Source: Rickettsiales bacterium (GTDB lineage Bacteria; Pseudomonadota; Alphaproteobacteria; Rickettsiales; UBA1997). Taken from it: a DNA stretch of 5,474 bases. Each line of letters starts with the position of its first letter. Position 1 is the first letter of the stretch. Shown here one piece after another: positions 1-5,461 of this stretch. The notes under the pieces were generated by a model that was given only the letters and a program-made list of their open reading frames with translations, did not search any database and was not told where the DNA came from. Location: NCBI GenBank assembly GCA_009693885.1, contig SHWK01000078.1, positions 1 through 5,474 of the forward strand. The letters are read 5' to 3'. The position numbers and the translations under genes are program-made.

Positions 1-6
1 AAGAGA

Positions 7-91
7 TGGTGCGGATAGAGGGACTTGAACCCACATGCCTTGCGGCGCTAGATCCTAAGTCTAGTGCGTCTGCCAATTTCGCCATATCCGC
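7..91 (-). tRNA. tRNA-Leu (anticodon UAG)
   Basis: On the minus strand the 85-nt sequence folds as a class II tRNA. The acceptor stem GCGGATA pairs with TATCCGC, followed by discriminator A and an encoded CCA (positions 10-7). The anticodon stem CTAGA/TCTAG encloses loop CTTAGGA, giving anticodon TAG, which reads CUA and other CUN leucine codons. A long variable arm of about 13 nt (CGCCGCAAGGCAT region) is typical of leucine tRNAs, and the T-loop is TTCAAGT. The T-stem has one U-U mismatch at the second pair. The gene lies just after the rpmA terminator on the same strand, with only a few bases between the terminator's U-tract and the mature 5' end, so it either depends on read-through or has a promoter inside the end of rpmA. 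Confidence 0.96.
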
Positions 92-94
92 TTA

Positions 95-119
95 TAAAAA
101 AAGGGCCGTTGAAGGCCCT
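95..119 (-). terminator. Rho-independent terminator after rpmA
   Basis: Read on the minus strand, the 6-bp stem AGGGCC/GGCCCT with a 6-nt loop TTCAAC is followed immediately by seven T (plus-strand A96-A102, the last of them inside the stem). It lies 12 bases after the rpmA stop codon, as expected for the end of the rplU-rpmA transcript. The tRNA-Leu gene starts almost directly after it on the same strand. Confidence 0.85.
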
Positions 120-131
120 CGTAGAGAAGTG

Positions 132-389
132 TTATGCAGGAATTACATCGATGTGAATTCTATCTTTGTGACCAGATTTCACAAAATTAACTATACCGGC
201 AATTTTTGCAAAAATTGTGTGATCTTTGCCAATGCCGACATTTTTGCCAGGGTGCCATTTGGTGCCTCTTTGACGCACGATAATGTTGCCAGCTTCAACT
301 GCTTGGCTGCCGTATTTTTTAACTCCGAGCCTTCTGCCCGCTGAATCGCGACCGTTCCTCGAACTGCCGCCTGCTTTCTTCGATGCCAT
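132..389 (-). CDS. rpmA: 50S ribosomal protein L27
   Basis: This 85-residue protein is full length for bacterial L27. In the large ribosomal subunit L27 sits near the peptidyl-transferase centre, and its flexible N-terminus reaches towards the tRNA ends. The N-terminus is ASKKAGGSSRNGRDS after Met, the usual form in proteobacteria, with no cleavable Firmicutes-type extension. The family signature IIVRQRGTKWHPGKNVGIGK spans about residues 36-55 and is followed by DHTIFA. It lies downstream of rplU on the same strand with an 89-base gap, the standard rplU-rpmA pair. No good Shine-Dalgarno site is visible before the ATG; the upstream bases are AT-only. A strong intrinsic terminator follows. The gene that often comes next in this operon (obg) is not in the window; a tRNA-Leu gene takes that position. 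Confidence 0.98.
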   Translation of the reverse strand: MASKKAGGSSRNGRDSAGRRLGVKKYGSQAVEAGNIIVRQRGTKWHPGKNVGIGKDHTIFAKIAGIVNFVKSGHKDRIHIDVIPA

Positions 390-447
390 AGTATAAATAC
401 CAAATCAAATTAAATATATCTAGATTATCTCTGATATACCGTAAAAC

Positions 448-477
448 ACTCGCTAAGCGAGTCGCAACAAACGTTGC
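448..477 (-). other. Two small tandem hairpins between rplU and rpmA
   Basis: Directly after the rplU stop codon, the minus strand contains stem GCAAC/GTTGC (plus 464-468 and 473-477, 4-nt loop). Next comes a 15-base dyad ACTCGCT-T-AGCGAGT (plus 448-462), which can form a 6-bp stem with a 3-nt loop. The second is followed by GTTTTACGG, a short T-run that is weaker than a normal terminator. These could act as a partial terminator/attenuator or as an RNA stability or processing element between the two ribosomal protein genes. The complementarity is seen; the function is inferred. Confidence 0.5.
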
Positions 478-478
478 T

Positions 479-793
479 TTAGTTAGCCTGAATTGACAAA
501 ACTTTGAACTCAGTCTTTTGTTGACGATGTCCTCTTTTTCTACGAGAATTTTTTCTTCTTCTTTTTTTGAAGATAAGAACTTTATCATCTTTGTAGTTTC
601 TGATGATTTCAACTTCAACTGTGGCGCCTTTAACTAGCGGGCTGCCAAGATTGATGCCTTTTTCATCTTTTAAACAAAGAATTTTATCCAGTATGATTTT
701 TTGACCAACTTCGTGATTTAAATTATCAACCTGGATTCTTTGGTTTAGTGTAGCATTATATTGCTTTCCACCAACTTCAACAATTGCGAACAT
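479..793 (-). CDS. rplU: 50S ribosomal protein L21
   Basis: This 104-residue protein matches the usual length of bacterial L21, a 23S rRNA-binding protein of the large subunit. It starts with MFAIVEVGGKQY, the conserved N-terminus, which fixes the start codon. The C-terminal family signature is clear at about residues 71-98: KVLIFKKRRRKNSRRKRGHR, then QQKTEFKV, a highly basic rRNA-binding stretch. It is the first gene of the rplU-rpmA pair on the minus strand and has a good promoter upstream with a perfect -35 box. No convincing Shine-Dalgarno sequence lies within the normal distance of the ATG; an AGGA is present but more than 20 bases upstream. The transcript leader would be short, about 40 bases. 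Confidence 0.98.
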   Translation of the reverse strand: MFAIVEVGGKQYNATLNQRIQVDNLNHEVGQKIILDKILCLKDEKGINLGSPLVKGATVEVEIIRNYKDDKVLIFKKRRRKNSRRKRGHRQQKTEFKVLSIQAN

Positions 794-837
794 ATACTTA
801 AAAGTGTTTGTTAAATTTTCCTATAAAAGGGGCGAGT

Positions 838-865
838 AGTTTAGGTGGTTTTTGCTATTTGTCAA
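838..865 (-). promoter_or_regulatory. Sigma-70 type promoter for rplU-rpmA
   Basis: On the minus strand a perfect -35 hexamer TTGACA (plus 865-860) is followed after 16 bases by TAAACT (plus 843-838), a 4/6 match to the -10 consensus. The predicted transcript start is about 830, giving a leader of roughly 40 bases before the rplU ATG at 793. Position and orientation fit the rplU-rpmA operon. This is motif matching by eye only. Confidence 0.6.
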
Positions 866-907
866 TTGTTCTTTTGACTTTACTTTTGCTATGGTAAGTT
901 TATACCA

Positions 908-935
908 TTCAAACTATATTTTAAAGCGTTATAAT
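908..935 (+). promoter_or_regulatory. Candidate promoter for the DUF2066-PerM unit
   Basis: A perfect -10 hexamer TATAAT lies at 930-935, with TTCAAA at 908-913 (4/6 match to TTGACA) and a 16-base spacer. Transcription would start near 942 and leave a leader of about 95 bases before the ATG at 1037, containing the GC-rich hairpin at 985-1015. A separate TTGACT at 874-879 is another possible -35 but has no well-spaced -10. The whole stretch is AT-rich, so chance matches are possible. Confidence 0.45.
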
Positions 936-984
936 TCGAGGTTAAAATTGGTATTTTTTAAGTGTCGACCAAAACCTTCTAAGG

Positions 985-1030
985 CCCCCCTGAGCACCTC
1001 AGTAAAGGGAGCTCAAATAATATTTTTTTT
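985..1030 (+). promoter_or_regulatory. GC-rich leader hairpin with T8 tract (possible attenuator)
   Basis: In the AT-rich leader, CTGAG (990-994) and CTCAG (998-1002) form a 5-bp stem with loop CAC. The stem can be extended by CCC (987-989) pairing with GGG (1007-1009) across a TAAA bulge. A competing stem, TGAGC (991-995) with GCTCA (1011-1015), uses the same bases and is followed seven bases later by T1023-T1030, six bases before the start codon. Two mutually exclusive folds next to a T-run resemble an attenuator, but the competing stem is short and no known riboswitch family was recognised. Confidence 0.35.
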
Positions 1031-1036
1031 ACAAAA

Positions 1037-2122
1037 ATGAAGTTTTTTAAAGGATTATTCGTAGTTTTTGTCCTGCTTTTATTGGTTAATAGTCAATTCT
1101 CTATTGCGGCTGAGGATCCATATATTGTTGAGGATGTAGCGGTTAGTGTATCGGCAAAATCACCGACAGAGGCGCGTAATTTGGCGGTTAAAACTGTGCG
1201 TCGCGATGCTTTTGCGATTTTGTTGGCGCGTCTTTCACTAGAAAGCGCTGTTGTAAGCAAAATTAGTGATGATGAGATTTCTGATATGGTGCGTTCTGAA
1301 CAAATTATTGATGAGAAGATTGCCAGAGCTTCTTATTCCGCAACATTTAATGTAACCTTTGCTAAAGATTTTGTTGAGCATGTTTTAGCGCAAAAAAAAT
1401 TGCCGCAGCCCGAAAAAGAAATAGCCATGGTGGTTGAAGAGCGACCAATTGCTCTAGTGATTCCTGTTAAGATTTTGCAGCGAAAAATTTTATTATGGGA
1501 AGGTAGTAACGATTGGAGGCCATCTATCAGTAAGGCTCTAGAAGGTAAAGGTGATTTTAAAGTACCTGTTGCAGATATTGATAATGTGGTAATTTTAAAT
1601 CCTGAAAATATTAATAAAATTAGTGCTAGTGAGTTCGAGCCTTTATTTGCCAAATATCAAAGCAATGTGGTTTATTTTTTGTTGTTTTCGCAAGATAGTG
1701 TAGGTGGCAAGGCAAGTGTTACGGTGCGCGCTTTAAGCAAAGATTCTAGATCGCAAGTTAAATTAGGATTTGCTAATTCTGAAAAACTTGAAGGACAAGA
1801 ATTAATGAATAAAGTTGCGGGCAAAACCATTGAATATCTCGAGAGCTTAAAAGCTAACGAGGCAGCGGCTCAAGATAAAAAAGAGCAAGTAATCTTGCTA
1901 GAAATTCCTATCAATAGACTTGGTGATTGGTTGATGATTAAAAATAAAATTGAAAATAGTGGAATGGTTAACAAGCTCAATATTGAGGCCATTTCGTGCG
2001 ATTATGTTAAGGCTTCTGTTTTGGTGGTTGGTGCCGATTCAAATTTGGAAGAATTATTTGCAAAAAGTGGTTTTGCTCTAACAACAAAATCCACCAATCT
2101 TTATTTATTAACCATAAAATAA
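1037..2122 (+). CDS. Exported DUF2066 domain protein
   Basis: This 361-residue protein has a clear signal peptide: MKFFKGL, a hydrophobic core at about residues 7-17, and a likely signal peptidase I site near residue 25 (SIAA before EDPY). It is therefore probably periplasmic. The mature part matches the DUF2066 pattern. The N-terminal section begins YIVEDVAVSVSAKSPTEARN and continues AVKTVRRDAFAILLARL, then the SATFNVTFAKDFVEHVL strand. A middle region has IPVKI and LLWEGSNDWR (about 142-161). A C-terminal section runs DWLMIKNKIENSGMVNKLNI to the SNLEELFAKSGFAL stretch. The molecular function of DUF2066 is unknown. The signal peptide fixes the start, although no nearby Shine-Dalgarno site is visible. 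The permease gene begins 11 bases after its stop codon, so the two are probably co-transcribed. DUF2066 genes commonly neighbour AI-2E permease and hda genes in proteobacteria. Confidence 0.88.
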   Translation: MKFFKGLFVVFVLLLLVNSQFSIAAEDPYIVEDVAVSVSAKSPTEARNLAVKTVRRDAFAILLARLSLESAVVSKISDDEISDMVRSEQIIDEKIARASYSATFNVTFAKDFVEHVLAQKKLPQPEKEIAMVVEERPIALVIPVKILQRKILLWEGSNDWRPSISKALEGKGDFKVPVADIDNVVILNPENINKISASEFEPLFAKYQSNVVYFLLFSQDSVGGKASVTVRALSKDSRSQVKLGFANSEKLEGQELMNKVAGKTIEYLESLKANEAAAQDKKEQVILLEIPINRLGDWLMIKNKIENSGMVNKLNIEAISCDYVKASVLVVGADSNLEELFAKSGFALTTKSTNLYLLTIK

Positions 2123-2133
2123 AGCTATTTCTT

Positions 2134-3186
2134 ATGAAAATAAATGAAAAAGTGCTATTCATGGCTGGTGTTTTGATAGCCTTTGGATCTGCTATTTATC
2201 TGATTCGTTCAATATTATCGCCGTTTATCTTCTCATTAGTTGTTGCTTATTTTTTACACCCCTTGGTCGATTTTTTATGCAAAAAAAAATTCTCTCGCTT
2301 GAGCGCCTCTTTGTTAATTATAGTGGTATTTTTTGCTGTGTTTGTAGCAATTGTTGCGCTGATATTTCCAATTATTTATGAACAGTTAGAGGCCTTCATT
2401 TTAGCGCTTCCACAATATTTTCAAGTTGTTGTTAGTGAGCTTTATCCTAAATTGGTTGTGTTTTTGGATAGCGCTGGAATCAAAATAAACAAAGATTTCT
2501 TCAGTGTTGTTGATAATGCAGATCTGGATTTAAAAATATTAGATTTTTTCAAGAACTTTTTGTTAGGTATTTTTTCTTCTTCGGTGGCTTTTATAAATGT
2601 GTTGTCGCTTATTTTTATCACGCCAATTTTAATTTTTTATTTAATAAAGGATTGGGATTTGTTATCCACAAAAGTATATACTTATTTGCCAAGCAAATTT
2701 GCAAATTCAGCTAGCAAAATTATGAAAGAAATTGATAAAGCCTTGGCGGGGTTCGTTCGTGGGCAAATTAGTGTTTGTTTAATTTTGGGTTTTATTTATT
2801 CAATTTTACTAACTATTGCCGGTCTTGATTTTGGATTTTTAATTGGAATTATCACCGGATTTTTAACTTTTATTCCCTATATTGGTGCATTAACTGGCTT
2901 TGTCGCGGCAATTTTGGTGGCATTTTTTCAATGGGGATTTAGCTTTGTTGATTTAGCAACGATAACTGGGGTTTTTGTTTTTGGACAATTATTAGAATCA
3001 AACTATCTTACTCCAAAATTGGTTGGCAAAAATATTGGGCTTCACCCAGTGTGGATTATCTTCGGACTCTTTATTTTTGGTGCGCTATTTGGTTTTATCG
3101 GGGTTTTATTTGCTACGCCACTTACCGCGATATGTGGAGTTTTAATCAAGTATTTGTCTTTTGAATATAAAAAACGAATTTCATAA
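2134..3186 (+). CDS. AI-2E family transporter (PerM-like permease)
   Basis: This 350-residue protein has the usual length and layout of the AI-2E/UPF0118 family of inner-membrane proteins. Hydrophobic segments lie at about residues 8-25, 28-46, 58-82, 145-172, 211-232, 233-262, 270-287 and 304-340, with a long soluble loop at about 83-140. Family motifs are present: DKALAGFVRGQ (201-211), the GFLTFIPYIGALTG stretch (242-255), and ESNYLTPKLVGKNIGLHPVW (288-307). After these comes the glycine-rich GALFGFIGVLFATPLTA segment. Members have been linked to autoinducer-2 export, sodium/proton exchange or permease roles, so the substrate here is not predictable. It follows the DUF2066 gene with an 11-base gap and no obvious Shine-Dalgarno site, suggesting co-transcription and possibly translational coupling. 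In many proteobacteria hda lies close to this pair; here it does not follow. Confidence 0.93.
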   Translation: MKINEKVLFMAGVLIAFGSAIYLIRSILSPFIFSLVVAYFLHPLVDFLCKKKFSRLSASLLIIVVFFAVFVAIVALIFPIIYEQLEAFILALPQYFQVVVSELYPKLVVFLDSAGIKINKDFFSVVDNADLDLKILDFFKNFLLGIFSSSVAFINVLSLIFITPILIFYLIKDWDLLSTKVYTYLPSKFANSASKIMKEIDKALAGFVRGQISVCLILGFIYSILLTIAGLDFGFLIGIITGFLTFIPYIGALTGFVAAILVAFFQWGFSFVDLATITGVFVFGQLLESNYLTPKLVGKNIGLHPVWIIFGLFIFGALFGFIGVLFATPLTAICGVLIKYLSFEYKKRIS

Positions 3187-3199
3187 ACTACCATTCTAA

Positions 3200-3253
3200 A
3201 GCCTTGATTTATAAGGCTGTAGATACTATGGCTAATTTAGTTAGCAGTATCTA
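3200..3253 (+). other. Two adjacent hairpins in the permease-MerR gap
   Basis: The first hairpin is AGCCTT (3200-3205) with AAGGCT (3213-3218), loop of 7 bases. The second is longer: TAGATACT (3220-3227) pairs with AGTATCTA (3246-3253), then after an ATG bulge (3228-3230) GCTAA (3231-3235) pairs with TTAGC (3241-3245) around loop TTTAG. This gives 13 perfect pairs with one three-base bulge. Neither is followed by a T-run on either strand, so an ordinary intrinsic terminator is unlikely. The structure ends 22 bases before the MerR start codon. It could be an operator dyad for the regulator, an RNA end-protecting or processing element, or an intergenic repeat unit. Only the dyad itself is seen. 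Confidence 0.6.
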
Positions 3254-3275
3254 AGAGCGGATAACAAAAGCTGCA

Positions 3276-3878
3276 ATGACTAACGATATCGCAAGAGAGG
3301 TCGAAAAATTAGCCGATGATTTTGGCGTGGATAAAAAAAGATCGATTGGTGATGTTGCGCACGAACTTGGTGTCGAGCCGCATGTAATAAGGTTTTGGGA
3401 AGAGCAATTTCCGCAAATTAAACCAGAAATTGGCAAAGGAAGTCGTCGCTATTATTACAATAAACAGCTTAAAGTTTTAAAAAAAATAAAAAAGTTTCTG
3501 CATGATGATGGCTACACAATAGCTGGTTTACAAAAGTTATTGAAAAAGCGCAAACCAGATTCTCACAAAGAAGAAGATCTTGATATTATCATGATTTCTG
3601 GTGATAGCTTAGGGTCGGTAGAGATTGATATTAGTGATTTTATTGATGATGTAATGGGCAATATTGAAAATAGCGGCTCTGATGATGATTTATATGGCGA
3701 TATAGAGTCTTCAAAAGAATCTCCAAGTGCGAATCTTGTTGCAAATACTAGTCGCATTGCTAACATTAACAAGCCCCCAGAGTCTTCTATAACAAAAGAA
3801 CAGCGGGATGAAATTTCATCCCTAATAAAAAATATTACCAAAAATATTGGTGATTTAAAAATGTTATTGCGCAGCTAA
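3276..3878 (+). CDS. MerR family transcriptional regulator
   Basis: This 200-residue DNA-binding protein has a MerR-type winged helix-turn-helix at about residues 22-93. Helix-turn-helix SIGDVAHELGVEPHVIRFWE (23-42) is followed by the FPQIKP turn, the wing GSRRYYYNKQ (55-64), and the second helical pair ending GYTIAGLQKLLKKR. This matches the small MerR-like regulator found across alphaproteobacteria, often next to ihfA, whose target is not well defined. Residues 97-150 are low complexity and rich in Asp, Glu and Ser. The final 30 residues look like an amphipathic helix and may mediate dimerisation. There is no cysteine in the protein, so a thiol-based metal sensor is unlikely. The start is the first in-frame ATG and leaves about 20 extra residues before the domain. 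It is the first gene of a tight unit: the HIT gene starts one base after its stop codon. Confidence 0.9.
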   Translation: MTNDIAREVEKLADDFGVDKKRSIGDVAHELGVEPHVIRFWEEQFPQIKPEIGKGSRRYYYNKQLKVLKKIKKFLHDDGYTIAGLQKLLKKRKPDSHKEEDLDIIMISGDSLGSVEIDISDFIDDVMGNIENSGSDDDLYGDIESSKESPSANLVANTSRIANINKPPESSITKEQRDEISSLIKNITKNIGDLKMLLRS

Positions 3879-3879
3879 T

Positions 3880-4248
3880 ATGTATGATAAAAATAATATT
3901 TTTGCAAAAATAATTCGTGGCGAAGTGCCTATTAGCAAGGTTTATGAAGATTTTGATATTCTTGCTTTTCATGATATTGGCAAGGCGGCGCCAGTACATG
4001 TTTTGGTGATTCCTAAAGGTGAATTTATTAATTTGCCTGATTTTGTTGCAAAAGCTGGAGCTATAAAAGTAGAGAATTTTTTTCAAAAAGTTGCCGAAGT
4101 GGCGCGAATGCTAGATCTAGAAAGTTCTGGTTATCGCGTCATCAGCAATATTGGAAGTGACGCTTCGCAATCGGTGCCACATTTTCATGTCCATATTTTG
4201 GGCAAGAAAAAGTTGGGAGCTCTGGTGGTGGGTGATCGTAGTCATTAA
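3880..4248 (+). CDS. HIT family (histidine triad, HinT-like) protein
   Basis: This 122-residue protein is a full-length small HIT-domain protein of the HinT branch, cytosolic nucleotide-binding hydrolases/phosphoramidases acting on AMP-linked substrates. The N-terminus IFAKIIRGEVPISKVYED and the central FHDIGKAAPVHVLVIPK match the family. The catalytic triad motif is PHFHVHIL, with His101, His103 and His105; the middle histidine is the expected nucleophile. The usual upstream GGQ-type segment reads DASQSV here, a mild variation. The physiological substrate is unknown, as for most bacterial HinT proteins. The ATG lies one base after the MerR stop codon, so translation is probably coupled. It is followed 19 bases later by metC, and all three are probably one transcript. 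Confidence 0.94.
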   Translation: MYDKNNIFAKIIRGEVPISKVYEDFDILAFHDIGKAAPVHVLVIPKGEFINLPDFVAKAGAIKVENFFQKVAEVARMLDLESSGYRVISNIGSDASQSVPHFHVHILGKKKLGALVVGDRSH

Positions 4249-4253
4249 TTAAT

Positions 4254-4259
4254 AAGGAG
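4254..4259 (+). promoter_or_regulatory. Strong Shine-Dalgarno site of metC
   Basis: AAGGAG lies 8 bases before the ATG at 4268, an ideal ribosome binding site, and it fixes the metC start. It is the only textbook Shine-Dalgarno sequence seen before any gene in the window. Confidence 0.85.
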
Positions 4260-4267
4260 TTAGAAAA

Positions 4268-5461
4268 ATGGAAAAAGGAATTCGCGAAGCAACTAAAATT
4301 GTTCATGCTGGACGCAACCCCAAAGAGCAAGGCTGGATGGTGAATCCACCTATCTATCAAAGTTCAACAATTGTTTTTCCAACTCTTAAAGATTTGATGT
4401 ATGCAGAGCGTGGCTATTCAAACAATGATTTGGTTAAGCCCTATGAATTAAAATATGGCCGTTATGGCACGCAAACAAATTTTGCGCTAGAGAAAGCGGT
4501 TGCTGAAATTGACGGAGGATATAATTCTTTCGTTACTTCATCGGGCGCTGCAGCTATTAACACGGCTTTGGTGGCATTTTTAAAGCAGGGAGATCATGTT
4601 TTAATGATTGATGCAATTTATTCTCCAACTCGTGGTTTTGTTGATAAATTCTTAAAAAAATATGGCGTTGAAGCAACTTATTTTTCTGCTGATATTGGCG
4701 ATAATATCAAAAAGCTAATCAAGAAAAATACCAAAGTGATTTTCATGGAAAGCCCTGGGTCACTAACCTATGATATTCAAGATGTTGCGGCAATTTGCAA
4801 AGTAGCAAAAAAACATGGAATCGTCACAATTTTAGATAATTCTTGGGCGAGTGGAATTTATTTCAAGCCGCTTGAACATGGCGTTGATGTAGTGGTGACA
4901 GCCCTTACCAAATATATCAATGGTCATTCTGATATGATGATGGGTGCAATCACTATTCGCGAGAAACATTATCGCACAATGTATGAAGCCTTTAGATATA
5001 TGGCTGTAACCGCTGCTCCTTTCACTTCTTATATGGTACAGCGCGGCATGCGCACGGCAAAAATTAGAATGGATCATTGCTTTAAATCCGCTCTAGAGAT
5101 GGCTTCGTGGCTTGAAAAAAGACCAGAAGTTCATAAAGTTTTATATCCAGCTTTGCCTTCAGATGCTAACCACGCATTGTGGAAGCGTGATTTTACTGGT
5201 GCGGCAGGTTTGTTTTCCATTGTGCTTGATAAAAAATACTCCAAAGAATCCTTAGCAAAAATGCTCGATAAATTACATTATTATGGCATGGGATATTCTT
5301 GGGGTGGCTATGAATCATTGATTCTGCCATTTGAGGTTTCTCGCGCCGTTACAAAATGGGATTATGCTGATCGCACTTGTTTGCGTATCAATATTGGTTT
5401 GGAAGATATTGAAGATTTAAAAGAAGATTTGGATGCTGGATTTAAAAGGCTTCACAAATAA
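4268..5461 (+). CDS. metC: Cystathionine beta-lyase (MetC)
   Basis: This 397-residue, PLP-dependent Cys/Met-metabolism enzyme splits cystathionine into homocysteine, pyruvate and ammonia, the penultimate step of methionine synthesis by transsulfuration, in the cytosol. Visible motifs are YGRYGTQT (63-70; the Tyr and Arg contact the PLP phosphate of the partner subunit), SSGAAAI (91-97), DAIYSP with the active-site Tyr118, and ESPGSLTYDIQD (161-172). Further on are ILDNSWASG with Asp190 (bonds the PLP pyridine nitrogen), ALTKYINGHSD with the PLP lysine Lys215, and MGYSWGGYESLILP (341-354). Near the end LRINIGLEDIEDL carries the carboxylate-binding Arg373. The SWGGYESL and ESPGS motifs favour beta-lyase over gamma-synthase or gamma-lyase. 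Length is normal and no key residue is missing. It ends the MerR-HIT-metC unit. Related enzymes can also desulfhydrate cysteine or racemise alanine. Confidence 0.95.
   Translation: MEKGIREATKIVHAGRNPKEQGWMVNPPIYQSSTIVFPTLKDLMYAERGYSNNDLVKPYELKYGRYGTQTNFALEKAVAEIDGGYNSFVTSSGAAAINTALVAFLKQGDHVLMIDAIYSPTRGFVDKFLKKYGVEATYFSADIGDNIKKLIKKNTKVIFMESPGSLTYDIQDVAAICKVAKKHGIVTILDNSWASGIYFKPLEHGVDVVVTALTKYINGHSDMMMGAITIREKHYRTMYEAFRYMAVTAAPFTSYMVQRGMRTAKIRMDHCFKSALEMASWLEKRPEVHKVLYPALPSDANHALWKRDFTGAAGLFSIVLDKKYSKESLAKMLDKLHYYGMGYSWGGYESLILPFEVSRAVTKWDYADRTCLRINIGLEDIEDLKEDLDAGFKRLHK

Noticed and set aside
6..344. Plus-strand open frame of 112 residues
   Set aside because: It runs antisense through the tRNA, terminator and rpmA, and resembles no protein family.
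390..395. TATACT-like -10 box just before rpmA
   Set aside because: It directly abuts the start codon and has no suitable -35, so it would need a leaderless transcript; more likely chance in AT-rich DNA.
319..618. Minus-strand open frame of 99 residues
   Set aside because: It overlaps the ends of rplU and rpmA and the gap between them in another frame; both real genes are certain, so this is a shadow.
852..1040. Small 62-residue open frame before the DUF2066 gene
   Set aside because: It covers the promoter and leader hairpin, has no ribosome binding site and no recognisable domain, and its composition looks like translated non-coding AT-rich DNA.
1333..1653. Antisense open frame of 106 residues inside the DUF2066 gene
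   Set aside because: Opposite-strand shadow of a well-supported coding region.
3204..3229. Promoter made of TTGATT and TACTAT before the MerR gene
   Set aside because: The spacer is only 14 bases and both hexamers lie inside the hairpins, so the match is not convincing.
3563..3841. Antisense open frame of 92 residues inside the MerR gene
   Set aside because: It is the reverse of the acidic low-complexity region and shows no family motif.
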